DNA from: Pseudomonas furukawaii
GTDB lineage: Bacteria; Pseudomonadota; Gammaproteobacteria; Pseudomonadales; Pseudomonadaceae
Assembly (NCBI RefSeq): GCF_002355475.1
Contig: NZ_AP014862.1
Coordinates: forward strand, 1,860,001-1,924,000
Reading direction: 5' to 3'
DNA length: 64,000 nucleotides
Shown: in pieces, positions 17,701 to 26,695 of the stretch
How positions within the stretch are numbered: the first letter of the stretch is position 1
Layout: the number at the start of each line of letters is the position of its first letter
Program-made: the position numbers and the translations under genes
Notes under the pieces: model-generated
What the model was told of the DNA's origin: nothing
Database searches by the model: none
Seen by the model: only the letters and a program-made list of their open reading frames with translations

Positions 17701-20700
17701 CGCCCCCGGCGATAACTTCTCGCCCTTCGCCCTGGATGAAGTGGCCGGCAACGACGTCTTCGTCGGCGGTGGCGGCTTCGACGAGATGGTCGGCGAAGGC
17801 GGTGACGACATCTTCTTCGGCTCCGAAGGGGCCGACCACTTCGACGGCGGCTCCGGCTTCGACTGGGTGAGCTACAAGTTCGACCCCTTCGGCGTGCTGA
17901 CCGACATGATTGTCGACGACTTCTTCGAGCCGCCGGTGCCGGCTTCCAACGCAGGGATCTTCGACCGCTTCGCCTTCGTCGAGGGCCTGTCCGGCTCGCA
18001 GCACAGTGACATCCTCCGGGGCGACAATGCCGACGCCGCCGAGATCGCCGAGAACGGCCCGCTGGGCAGCGCCCTGACCGCCGAAGGCATCGCCCTGATC
18101 GCCGGGCTGCAGGAGTTCCTCGGCGCCGGTGTGACCTCCTTCAGTGGCGGCAATATCATCCTCGGCGGTGCCGGCAGCGACATCATCGAGGGGCGTGGCG
18201 GGGATGACCTGATCGATGGCGACCTGGCGCTGAACGCCTATGTCAGTGTCCGTACCGATCCCAATGACCCACTGACTGAGATCCGCCGCGTCGACAGCAT
18301 CGGCGCGCTGATCCCCGACATGCTCTCGGGCGCCATCAATCCCGGGCAACTGGTGATCGTTCGCGAGATCGTCCAGGCCGCCGAGCCCGGATTCGACACG
18401 GCGGTATTCTCGGGCAACTTCGCCGACTACCAGATCGATATCGACAACAACGGCACTACGCTGGACTTCAGCGACGATGTGATCACCGTGACCCACCTGG
18501 CCGTGGACCTTGACGGTAATCCCGTCATCGGTGCCGATGGGGTGGATCGCCTGACGGGCATCGAGCGGCTGCAGTTCAATGATGGAGCCTTCCTGACCGG
18601 TGATTTCGTCGCCCTTAACGCCGACCCCGTGGGGCAACTGGACATCGATAACACCACGCCGGTGAATGGCGATGTGCTGCGCGCTTCGGCGCTGGGTGTG
18701 ACCGACGCCGACAATGTCTCGGTGGATAACCCCACTGGCGCGATCTCCAGCCCGATCGGCTACTTCTGGCAGCGGGAGACCGTGGCGGGGTCCGGCATTT
18801 TCACGGACATCGTCACCGAGGCCGGCGAGCGGCCGGCAACCGCCCAGCGCGACACCTTCCGCGTGACCGCCGACCTGGATGGCCTGGCCCTGCGGGTGCG
18901 GGCGGTCTACAAGGACGCCAACGGCGTGCTGGAGAATGTCTTCTCCGCCGCGACCGCACCGGTCGATGGCGCCGTGGTGGTGGCCCCGCCGACGGCAGCC
19001 CCGCAGGAGAGCTTCGTCGCCAGCCCCGGCGTGCACCTGATCCGCAGCGACCTGCAGTTCATCCTGGACCAGATCATTGTCGCCGAGCGCCATGCCGCCG
19101 GTGAGAACCTGATGGATATCCTGCCCAACTCCCGTGGCGCCTTCGGCCTGCGTACCGTGGATGGCTCCTTCAACAACCTGGTGTCGGGCCAGGAAAACTT
19201 CGGCGCAGCCGACCAGCCCTTCCCGCTCTTGCTGGACCAGAACTTCCGCAATGAAGGCGACGATACATTCGACATGAATGGGCCGGATGTTCCTGGCGGG
19301 TTGCTCACCAACAATAACTACGCCACCACCGGACCGGTGGCCGGCAATGTGGTGGACGCCGATCCGCGCATCATCTCCAACCTGGTGGTGGACCAGACCA
19401 TCACCAACCCGGCGGCGGTGCAGGCCTATGTGGATGCCGGGCTCGGTACCCTGGACCCGAATGGCGTGCTGCTGGACCTGAACGGCGTGCCGATTCCCGC
19501 CGGCCAGCCGCTGTTCATCCCCAACACCGCGCCGGACGAAGGGCTGTCCGCCGGCTTCAACTCCTGGTTCACCCTGTTCGGCCAGTTCTTCGACCATGGC
19601 CTGGACCTGGTGAACAAGGGCAACAACGGCTTCGTCTTCATCCCGCTGCAGCCGGACGATCCGCTCTATGTCGAGGGCGGCACCTCCAACTTCATGATCC
19701 TGACCCGGGCCGACAATATCCTGGTCAATGCCGGTGTGGATGGTCAGCTGGGCACCGCGGACGATGTGCACCTGCACAACAACCAGACCACGCCCTTCGT
19801 CGACCAGAACCAGACCTACACCTCCCACGCGTCGCACCAGGTGTTCCTGCGGGAGTACGAGCTGAACGCCAACGGTGACCCGGTGGCGACCGGCCATATG
19901 CTGGACGGAGCAGGTGGGTTGCCGACCTGGGCGGAGGTCAAGGCCCAGGCTGCACAGATGCTGGGCATTCAGCTGACGGATGCCAATATCGCCAACGTCC
20001 CGCTGCTGGCTACCGACCTCTATGGCAAGTTCATCCCGGGACCCAACGGCTTCGCCCAGATCGTGCTGGACGATGGCACCTTCCTGGAGGGTAATCCGGC
20101 GGCCAATGGCGGGCTGGGTGTGGCCATTCCGGGGAATGCCCTGTTCACCGGTCATGCCTTCCTGGATGACATCGCCCATGCGGCCAATCCGTTCAATAGC
20201 CAGACTGGCGCATTGATGACGGCGGATGCCGATACCGACACCGGGAACGCGCCGCTGGCCGGCTTCTTCGACAACGAGCTGCTCGACCGCCACTTCATCA
20301 CCGGCGATGGCCGTGGCAACGAGAACATCGGCCTGACCTCGGTGCACCATGTGTTCCACTTCGAGCACAACCGCATGGTGGAGTACATCAAGGAGGTGGT
20401 GCTGGCCAGCAACGACGCGGCCTTCGTCGCCCAATGGCAACTGCCGGATGGCAGCTGGAATGGCGAGCGGCTGTTCCAGGCTGCCCGCTTCAGCACCGAG
20501 ATGCAGTACCAGCACCTGGTGTTCGAGGAGTTCGCCCGCAAGGTGCAGCCGCAGGTGGATGTGTTCTTCAACGCCACCCAGGTGTACGACACCCAGATCA
20601 ACCCGGCCATCGTCGCCGAGTTCGCCCACGTGGTGTATCGCTTCGGTCACTCGATGCTGACTGAAACCGTGGATCGACTCGGTACGGACTACACCGATGC

Positions 20701-23700
20701 CGGCAGCATGGACCTGATCGATGCCTTCCTGAACCCGGTCGCCTTCAACAACGACGGTGCCCTGAGTGCGCAGGAGGCTGCAGGCAATATCGTCCGGGGC
20801 ATGACCCGCCAGACCGGCAACGAGATCGACGAGTTCGTCACCGAGGCGCTGCGCAACAACCTGCTGGGCCTGCCCCTGGACCTGGCGACCATCAACCTGG
20901 CACGGGGACGGGAAGCTGGCGTGCCTTCGCTCAACCTCGCACGGCAGGAGTTCTACAACGCCACAGGTGACAGCCAGCTGCGCCCCTACACCAGTTGGGT
21001 CGACTTCGCCACGCACCTGAAGCACCAGACCTCCATCGTCAACTTCATCGCGGCCTACGGGACCCACGACAGCATCGAAACGGCGACCACCACGGCGGAC
21101 AAGCGTGCTGCGGCCTTCGCCCTGGTGTTCGGCGGCGATGGCGCGCCGGCTGACCGGCTGGAGTTCCTCAACGGCAATGGCACCTGGGCCGGCGTGGAGA
21201 CTGGCCTGAACCTGGTGGACTTCTGGATTGGCGGCCTGGCCGAGAAGCAGATGCCCTTCGGCGGTTTGCTGGGCTCGTCCTTCAACTTCGTGTTCGAAAA
21301 CCAGCTGGAGAAACTCCAGGACGGCGACCGCTTCTATTACCTGGAGCGCACGGCGAGCATGAACTTCCTCACCGAACTGGAGAACAACTCGTTCGCCAAG
21401 ATGGTGATGAACGCCACCAACGCCAAGCACCTGCCGGGGGATATCTTCTCGGCGCCCGGATTCATCCTGGAGGTGGACCAGACCCAGCAGTTCACCGGGC
21501 TCGGTGTCGATGGTCGCGCCGATCCGGAAGGCGGCAGTGCCTTGCTGCCCTGGGTGATCCGTGACAACCCTGTGAACACCGACAATGCCGCCACCCCGTT
21601 CTACAACGAGGCCAACACCAACTACCTGCGCTACACCGGCGACGAGCACGTGGTGCTGGGTGGCACCAATGGCGATGACGTCATGATCGCCAGCATCGGT
21701 GACGACACCATCTGGGGCGACGCGGGCAACGACCGCATCGAGGGTGGTGACGGCAACGACCTGATCCGCGCCGGCGACGGCGACGACATCATCACCGACC
21801 GTGGCGGCGACGATAACATCCAGGGCGACGGCGGCAACGACGTCATCCATGGCGGCAATGGCATCAACCTGATCCTCGGTGGCTTCGGCAACGACTTCAT
21901 CGTGTCCGGTGAGGACTCCACCGAGATCTTCGGCGGTGTGGGCAACGACTTCATCCTCGGCACCCGCGCCAACGAGGCGCAGTTCGGCAACGAGGGCGAC
22001 GACTGGCTGGAACTGGGCGGACCCGACGGCAACGCCGGTGACAACTTCAACGAGTTCGGCCTGGACAACGTGCCCGGCAACGATGTGTACATCGGCGAGC
22101 GCGGCATCATCGACCGCATGGACGGCGAGGGCGGTGACGACATCATGCTCGGCAACGGCGGCGAGGGTGACCGCTATGTCGGCGGCTCCGGCTTCGACTG
22201 GGCGGTGTTCCGCGACGATACCCAGGGGGTCAACATCGAGTTCGACCTGCGGGCCTTCGACGAGACCCCGGTGACTCCGTCCACCGCGTCCTTGCTGACC
22301 CGCTTCGAGTTCATGGAAGGCCTCTCGGGGTCGAGCCACAGCGACATCCTCAAGGGTGACGACCGCGATGCGGCGGCCATTTCCACCTCCGGGGTGAACG
22401 GCAGCATCCTCACCAACATCGGCCTGATCGCCGGGTTGCAGGAGTTCCTGGGGGCGGGCGTCACCTCCTTCGGGGCCGGTAACATCATCCTCGGCGGCTC
22501 CGGCAGCGACATCATCGCCGGCCGGGGTGGCGATGACCTGATCGACGGCGATCGCTCCATGACCGTCTACATCGCCGTGCACCAGAACGCCGACGGCACC
22601 GGACCGGTGATCGACACCGCCCTCAGCATGACCGAGCTGGTTCACGACATGCTCACCGGCCGCTATAACCCCGGCCAACTGGTGATCACCCGTGAACTGG
22701 TGGCCGGCGATGGCTCATTCAACTACGACACCGCCGAGTTCTCCGGCGTACGTGCCGACTACACCGTCACCAACAACCTGGACGGCACCTGGACCGTGAC
22801 CGACAGCGTCGAAGGGCGCGATGGCAGCGACCGCCTGAGTGGTATCGAGCGGCTGCTGTTCAACGATGTCAGCGAAACGCTGGTAGCAGGCCTGAACAAC
22901 GGGCCGGCAGGCCTGGCATCCATCAGCGATGCCACCCCGGAAGTGGGCTCTCTCCTGGCGGCCTCCATTGCCGGGGTGACCGACGCCGACAATGCCGGCG
23001 GCACCATCACCGGGCCGGTGTCCTACTACTGGCAGGCCGACGTGCGCGGTGACGGCGTGTTCGAGGACATCATCATCGAGAACGCCGGCGCCGAACTGGC
23101 CCGGGCCACGGGGCAGAGCTTCCTGGTCACTGCGGCCCAGGCAGGCCTGGCCATGCGCCTGAAGGCGGTCTACAAGGACGCCAACGGTGTGCTGGAGACG
23201 GTCTACTCGGCGGTTACCGCACCGGTGTCGACCGTCTCGGCCCAAGACGCACCGGTCGGAACCATGCTGATCAGCGACACGACACCGCTGGCTGGACAGC
23301 AGTTGACCGCCACCCGGGCCTTCACCGATCCGGACGGCCCGGCCAACCCGGTGCTTGCGTTCCAATGGCAAGCCGGCAGCGGCAATACCTTTAACAACAT
23401 CGTGGGTGCGACCCAGGCGAACTTCACGCCGACCCTGGCGCATATCGGCCAGCAACTGCGTGTTGTCGTCACCTACACCGACGGCCTCGGCGCGTTGGAG
23501 ACGGTGACTTCGGCGGCGACGTCGGTGGTGGCGGGGGCGCTCATGCTCGGCACTGCGGGGGATGATGTGCTTAATGGCACGGCTGGAGCCGATGAGATTC
23601 AGGGCGGTGGCGGTAATGACACCCTGAATGGTTTGGCGGGTGACGATGTTCTGATCGGTGGGGTGGGCAGTGACTTGCTTGTCGGCGGAGCAGGCATCGA

Positions 23701-24847
23701 TACGATGCTTGGCGGCGCAGGCAATGACTTCTACTACGTCGACAATGCCGCGGATACGGTAACGGAGTTGACTGGCGAAGGTCAGGACATGGTGCGGACC
23801 ACGCTGTCGAGCTACACGCTGGGTACCAATGTCGAGCACCTGGTCTACACCGGCGCGGGGTCGTTCATCGGTACCGGCAACGGGTTGGCCAACACCATGA
23901 TCGGCAATGGTGGCAATGACACCCTCAGTGGTGGTGCAGGCAATGATGTGCTGAGGGGCAACGCGGGCAGCGATTTGCTTGTCGGCGGAACGGGCATCGA
24001 CATGATGTTTGGTGGCGCTGGCAATGACTTCTACTACGTCGACAATGCCGCGGACGGGGTGACCGAGTCGTCCGGCGAAGGTCAGGACATGGTGCGGACC
24101 ACGCTGTCGAGCTACACCCTCGGTGCCAACGTCGAGCACCTCGTGTACACCGGATCGGGCTCGTTCACGGGCATTGGCAATGCGTTGGATAACACCATCA
24201 TCAGCGGTTCCGGTGATGACCTGCTCAATGGTGGTGCAGGCAACGATGTGCTGAGGGGTAACGAAGGAAGCAACCTGCTTGTCGGTGGAGCGGGCATTGA
24301 CATGATGTTCGGCGGCACAGGCAATGACTTCTACTACGTCGACAATGTCGCGGACGTGGTGACTGACCTGGCCGGCGAAGGTCTGGATCTGGTACGGACG
24401 ACGCTGTCGAGCTACACCCTGGGTGCCGGCATCGAGCACCTCGCCTACATCGGCGCGGGCTCATTCACCGGCAATGGCAACGGATCGGCCAACACCATCT
24501 TTGGCGGCAATGGTAACGATACCCTCAATGGTGGTGCAGGCAACGACGTGCTAGTCGGTGGCCAAGGGGCTGATGCCCTTACGGGTGGCACTGGGGTCGA
24601 TATCTTCATGTTCGGTGCCGGCTTCGGCAATGACCGGGTCATGGACTTCGACGCCAACCCGGCTGGAGGGCAGGACCTCCTCCACATCGGAGGACTCGGT
24701 GTTACCGCCGCGAACTTTGCCGCCAGTGTGAGTATCGCCGATGTTGGCGCTGACACCCTGGTGACGGTCGGCGGGGGCACGATCCGCCTGGTGGGTGTTG
24801 CCGACGCGACGACCGTGACTCAGGCGGACTTCATCGTGGCGGGGTGA
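14711..24847 (+). CDS. giant two-domain animal-type haem peroxidase with RTX repeats (copy 2)
   Basis: 3378-residue tandem paralogue of the gene at 3650, with the same order: peroxidase domain 1 (distal His167 in FGQFFDHG; RFGHS proximal His), RTX block (about 17330-18220), Ig-like module, peroxidase domain 2 (from about 19030; distal His1629; RFGHS), RTX block (about 21650-22560), two Ig-like modules and the C-terminal array ending in a type I secretion tail. Only four PERCAL-type motifs remain (GLDGIFGTPDD, GPDGVLGTADD, GDDGTFGTGDD, GVDGQLGTADD), one of them in domain 2. Domain 2 carries ARGRE where the other three domains have ARGRD. Its last third is almost identical in DNA to copy 1 whereas the catalytic domains are clearly diverged. 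AGAGGA lies 7 bases before the ATG. Likely exported and calcium-dependent; no secretion genes adjoin it. Confidence 0.92.
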   Translation: MANFIKSDLEFILQQIFIAEAHAAGEDLSSLLANTQVPWGLRTVDGSFNNLQFGQTEFGAADNLFPRMLDPAFRVAEGGTTYTQTSGLVIDSQPRIISNLIVDQTDSNPAAVEANGGAAPVLSPGLDGIFGTPDDQEVFLIPNTTPDEGLSAPFNSWFTFFGQFFDHGLDLVTKGGSGTVFIPLMPDDPLFVPGSPTNFLVLTRATNQPGPDGVLGTADDIHEHTNTTSPFVDQNQTYSSHPSHQVFLRAYVATADGPVTTGKLITNRDLGDDGTFGTGDDSDLGGMATWATVKAQARDILGINLTDADVGNIPLLATDPYGNFIKGPNGYPQVVMSDGNGGTFLMEGDPTANGGEGISLANAVRTGHAFLDDIAHSANPFNSQTGALLTPDADTVAGTDDGSAATYDNELLDAHYIAGDGRVNENIGLTAVHHVFHSEHNRLVDHTKQVIVESGDVDFLNQWLLEPVGAIPADTSALVWNGERLFQAAKFGTEMQYQHLVFEEFARKVQPNIDEFLIPTGFDATIDPSIVAEFAHVVYRFGHSMLTETIDRLDTNFVNSEIGLIAAFLNPLAFAESGGTADAAAGAIVRGVTRQTGNEIDEFVTEALRNNLLGLPLDLATINIARGRDAGIPSLNAARREFFEATGDSQLAAYTSWADFMGGLKHEASLINFIAAYGTHDTITGVTSVEAKRAAAMAIVLGGEGSPEDRLDFLHSTGAWASDANGVTTTGLDLVDFWIGGLAEKQMPFGGLLGSTFNFVFETQLEALQNGDRFYYLARLSGLNFLTEMENNSFAKMVMRNTDVDRLPADIFSTPTWILEVDPDRQFTGLGVTGRDDPTHDDPLIPLVIRDNPATDGPDTNYLRYTGGDHVVLGGTDGDDIMIASIGDDTLWGDAGNDRMEGGDGVDQLRGGAGDDIITDMGGDDNIQGDDGNDVIHGGNGFNLILGGHGNDFIITGEDVSETFGGTGNDFIYGAKGNLQTAGNEGDDWIEIGTQDGAPGDNFSPFALDEVAGNDVFVGGGGFDEMVGEGGDDIFFGSEGADHFDGGSGFDWVSYKFDPFGVLTDMIVDDFFEPPVPASNAGIFDRFAFVEGLSGSQHSDILRGDNADAAEIAENGPLGSALTAEGIALIAGLQEFLGAGVTSFSGGNIILGGAGSDIIEGRGGDDLIDGDLALNAYVSVRTDPNDPLTEIRRVDSIGALIPDMLSGAINPGQLVIVREIVQAAEPGFDTAVFSGNFADYQIDIDNNGTTLDFSDDVITVTHLAVDLDGNPVIGADGVDRLTGIERLQFNDGAFLTGDFVALNADPVGQLDIDNTTPVNGDVLRASALGVTDADNVSVDNPTGAISSPIGYFWQRETVAGSGIFTDIVTEAGERPATAQRDTFRVTADLDGLALRVRAVYKDANGVLENVFSAATAPVDGAVVVAPPTAAPQESFVASPGVHLIRSDLQFILDQIIVAERHAAGENLMDILPNSRGAFGLRTVDGSFNNLVSGQENFGAADQPFPLLLDQNFRNEGDDTFDMNGPDVPGGLLTNNNYATTGPVAGNVVDADPRIISNLVVDQTITNPAAVQAYVDAGLGTLDPNGVLLDLNGVPIPAGQPLFIPNTAPDEGLSAGFNSWFTLFGQFFDHGLDLVNKGNNGFVFIPLQPDDPLYVEGGTSNFMILTRADNILVNAGVDGQLGTADDVHLHNNQTTPFVDQNQTYTSHASHQVFLREYELNANGDPVATGHMLDGAGGLPTWAEVKAQAAQMLGIQLTDANIANVPLLATDLYGKFIPGPNGFAQIVLDDGTFLEGNPAANGGLGVAIPGNALFTGHAFLDDIAHAANPFNSQTGALMTADADTDTGNAPLAGFFDNELLDRHFITGDGRGNENIGLTSVHHVFHFEHNRMVEYIKEVVLASNDAAFVAQWQLPDGSWNGERLFQAARFSTEMQYQHLVFEEFARKVQPQVDVFFNATQVYDTQINPAIVAEFAHVVYRFGHSMLTETVDRLGTDYTDAGSMDLIDAFLNPVAFNNDGALSAQEAAGNIVRGMTRQTGNEIDEFVTEALRNNLLGLPLDLATINLARGREAGVPSLNLARQEFYNATGDSQLRPYTSWVDFATHLKHQTSIVNFIAAYGTHDSIETATTTADKRAAAFALVFGGDGAPADRLEFLNGNGTWAGVETGLNLVDFWIGGLAEKQMPFGGLLGSSFNFVFENQLEKLQDGDRFYYLERTASMNFLTELENNSFAKMVMNATNAKHLPGDIFSAPGFILEVDQTQQFTGLGVDGRADPEGGSALLPWVIRDNPVNTDNAATPFYNEANTNYLRYTGDEHVVLGGTNGDDVMIASIGDDTIWGDAGNDRIEGGDGNDLIRAGDGDDIITDRGGDDNIQGDGGNDVIHGGNGINLILGGFGNDFIVSGEDSTEIFGGVGNDFILGTRANEAQFGNEGDDWLELGGPDGNAGDNFNEFGLDNVPGNDVYIGERGIIDRMDGEGGDDIMLGNGGEGDRYVGGSGFDWAVFRDDTQGVNIEFDLRAFDETPVTPSTASLLTRFEFMEGLSGSSHSDILKGDDRDAAAISTSGVNGSILTNIGLIAGLQEFLGAGVTSFGAGNIILGGSGSDIIAGRGGDDLIDGDRSMTVYIAVHQNADGTGPVIDTALSMTELVHDMLTGRYNPGQLVITRELVAGDGSFNYDTAEFSGVRADYTVTNNLDGTWTVTDSVEGRDGSDRLSGIERLLFNDVSETLVAGLNNGPAGLASISDATPEVGSLLAASIAGVTDADNAGGTITGPVSYYWQADVRGDGVFEDIIIENAGAELARATGQSFLVTAAQAGLAMRLKAVYKDANGVLETVYSAVTAPVSTVSAQDAPVGTMLISDTTPLAGQQLTATRAFTDPDGPANPVLAFQWQAGSGNTFNNIVGATQANFTPTLAHIGQQLRVVVTYTDGLGALETVTSAATSVVAGALMLGTAGDDVLNGTAGADEIQGGGGNDTLNGLAGDDVLIGGVGSDLLVGGAGIDTMLGGAGNDFYYVDNAADTVTELTGEGQDMVRTTLSSYTLGTNVEHLVYTGAGSFIGTGNGLANTMIGNGGNDTLSGGAGNDVLRGNAGSDLLVGGTGIDMMFGGAGNDFYYVDNAADGVTESSGEGQDMVRTTLSSYTLGANVEHLVYTGSGSFTGIGNALDNTIISGSGDDLLNGGAGNDVLRGNEGSNLLVGGAGIDMMFGGTGNDFYYVDNVADVVTDLAGEGLDLVRTTLSSYTLGAGIEHLAYIGAGSFTGNGNGSANTIFGGNGNDTLNGGAGNDVLVGGQGADALTGGTGVDIFMFGAGFGNDRVMDFDANPAGGQDLLHIGGLGVTAANFAASVSIADVGADTLVTVGGGTIRLVGVADATTVTQADFIVAG
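23246..24690 (+). repeat. 1445-bp near-identical segment, copy B
   Basis: Counterpart of 12302-13746; see that entry. It includes the three 300-bp units at 23675, 23975 and 24275. Confidence 0.93.
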
Positions 24848-25615
24848 GGAGGCCAGCCGAACGCGACAAGGCATGAGCTATTGCGGTGTGGGGCGAACAG
24901 TCGTTCCACACCGCATTCATTTGCGGAACAGCTACCCATCTTCACTCGGTCGTTGCGTAGAACTGAGCAGGTTCCTGATCGCCTCCGCCTGTTTATCGGC
25001 TCGTAGTGCGCTGCTCGTCGCACCATCGGTGTCCGGGAACTGCTGGCGATCGTCACTTGGCTACGAAAACTGAGCAAATGGAGAGACCAGGAACTCATGA
25101 CACGCCGGTACCAGGGTGGATACTCGACTACGCATCATCCCGGTTTTCCGCAGGTCGGCCGCTTCTGCAGGCTTGTCGAATTCTGCGACCCTGTAGGGAC
25201 CGGGCAGCTCTAAAGCGTGTAATATCCTGCCCCTTGGGTTTGAACAACTGGTCACTGTCGACAGTCATATTGACCACCCGCACGTGGTAGGGTACCTGGC
25301 CAAAACAGCGGCCCTGACAGGCTTTTGGGCACAAGGTGCTATGTCAATCCGAAGGGAGCCATGCTATCCGGCCAGCATCAGCAGTACTGGTCGTTATTCG
25401 GTTAAGCCGGATTGGATAGAAGTGGTGAGTTTTGTTACGTAGTTGCACGAGCCGTCGTCTGAATTGCGGACTGTGCTTGAAGGTGTCAAGGAGAGGCAGA
25501 AATTGATCGATGGACAGCAATCTAGACAGATTTCAAAAAGCTGTACGAACGTGACTGTCAGTTAAAGATACGATCCTGTCAATAATAGATAGATGCTAAT
25601 AAAGAAAAGTCGCGC
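24848..25615. other. 768-bp interval without a recognised gene
   Basis: It contains the hairpin at 24882-24915 and otherwise only short open frames with no recognisable product. Base composition changes from GC-rich to AT-rich across it (from about 25400), marking the left border of the polysaccharide cluster. An AT-rich stretch with TAATA-type sequences at 25570-25600 may hold the promoter for rmlB, but no clean -35/-10 pair is evident. Confidence 0.5.
24882..24915 (+). terminator. possible terminator hairpin after giant gene 2
   Basis: Ten-bp perfect stem TGCGGTGTGG/CCACACCGCA with a 14-base loop, 34 bases after the stop codon. Only a weak T-rich stretch follows, so termination may be inefficient. 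Confidence 0.5.
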
Positions 25616-26680
25616 ATGAAAATTTTGGTCACCGGCGGCGCCGGCTTTATTGGTTCGGCCGTAATTCGCCATATTATAAATAATACCGAAAGCTCTGTCG
25701 TTAACCTGGATAAACTAACGTATGCTGGCAATCTGGAGTCGCTGGCCGAGGTCTCTTCCAGTGAGCGATATGCTTTTGAACAGGTTGATATTTGCGATCG
25801 GTGTGAAGTCGAGCGAGTATTTCACGAGCATCAGCCGGATGCCGTGATGCATCTAGCCGCAGAAAGCCACGTCGATCGCTCTATCGACAGTCCGGCAGCC
25901 TTCATCGAAACCAATATCGTTGGCACCTATACGCTGTTGGAAGTTGTCCGGAAATACTGGAAAGGTTTGACTCCTTCCCGGCACGAAGCATTTCGCTTTC
26001 ACCATATTTCTACTGATGAAGTTTATGGTGATCTCGAGAATCCAGATGAGCTTTTTCTCGAAACTACGCCGTACGCTCCCAGTTCGCCGTACTCCGCCAG
26101 TAAAGCCAGTTCCGACCACTTGGTACGCGCTTGGCATCGCACCTATGGCTTGCCGACGCTGATAACTAATTGCTCAAACAACTACGGTCCGTATCATTTT
26201 CCGGAAAAACTTATTCCGCTGATGATTCTGAATGCACTGGAGGGCAAGCTATTGCCGGTCTACGGCAAGGGTAACCAGGTGCGCGATTGGCTCTATGTAG
26301 AGGATCATGCAAGAGCTCTGTACAAAGTTGTTACCGAAGGAAAAATAGGGGAAACCTATAATATCGGAGGGCACAACGAGAAGCAGAATCTCGAGGTGGT
26401 CCGCACCCTCTGTGCGCTGCTGGAAGAATTGGCGCCAAACAAACCAGCCGGTGTGAGCCGATACGAGGACCTGATCACCTATGTGCAGGATCGTCCCGGC
26501 CACGATCAGCGCTATGCCATTGACGCCAGCAAGATCCAACGTGATCTAGGCTGGACGCCAGAAGAAAGTTTCGAGAGCGGCATCCGCAAGACGGTCGAAT
26601 GGTACATGAGTAACCGGGAGTGGTGGCAGCGGGTGCAGGATGGCTCCTATCAGCGCGAGCGCTTGGGTGCAGGGCAATAA
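25616..26680 (+). CDS. rmlB: dTDP-glucose 4,6-dehydratase
   Basis: Converts dTDP-glucose to dTDP-4-keto-6-deoxyglucose (354 aa, normal length). Short-chain dehydrogenase fold: N-terminal [11 protein letters not shown]-binding loop, [12 protein letters not shown], the STDEVYG segment holding the catalytic Thr-Asp-Glu, and the YSASK Tyr/Lys pair. First gene of the surface-polysaccharide cluster, followed after 15 bases by rmlA. The cluster has no rmlC or rmlD, so the keto sugar is probably diverted to the aminotransferase downstream rather than to rhamnose. Confidence 0.95.
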   Translation: MKILVTGGAGFIGSAVIRHIINNTESSVVNLDKLTYAGNLESLAEVSSSERYAFEQVDICDRCEVERVFHEHQPDAVMHLAAESHVDRSIDSPAAFIETNIVGTYTLLEVVRKYWKGLTPSRHEAFRFHHISTDEVYGDLENPDELFLETTPYAPSSPYSASKASSDHLVRAWHRTYGLPTLITNCSNNYGPYHFPEKLIPLMILNALEGKLLPVYGKGNQVRDWLYVEDHARALYKVVTEGKIGETYNIGGHNEKQNLEVVRTLCALLEELAPNKPAGVSRYEDLITYVQDRPGHDQRYAIDASKIQRDLGWTPEESFESGIRKTVEWYMSNREWWQRVQDGSYQRERLGAGQ

Positions 26681-26695
26681 CTTGAGAGAGAAAGC

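Noticed and set aside
24848-25615. Possible decayed insertion sequence between giant gene 2 and rmlB
   Set aside because: Short open frames there show no transposase residues and I see no terminal inverted repeats; left as unassigned DNA.
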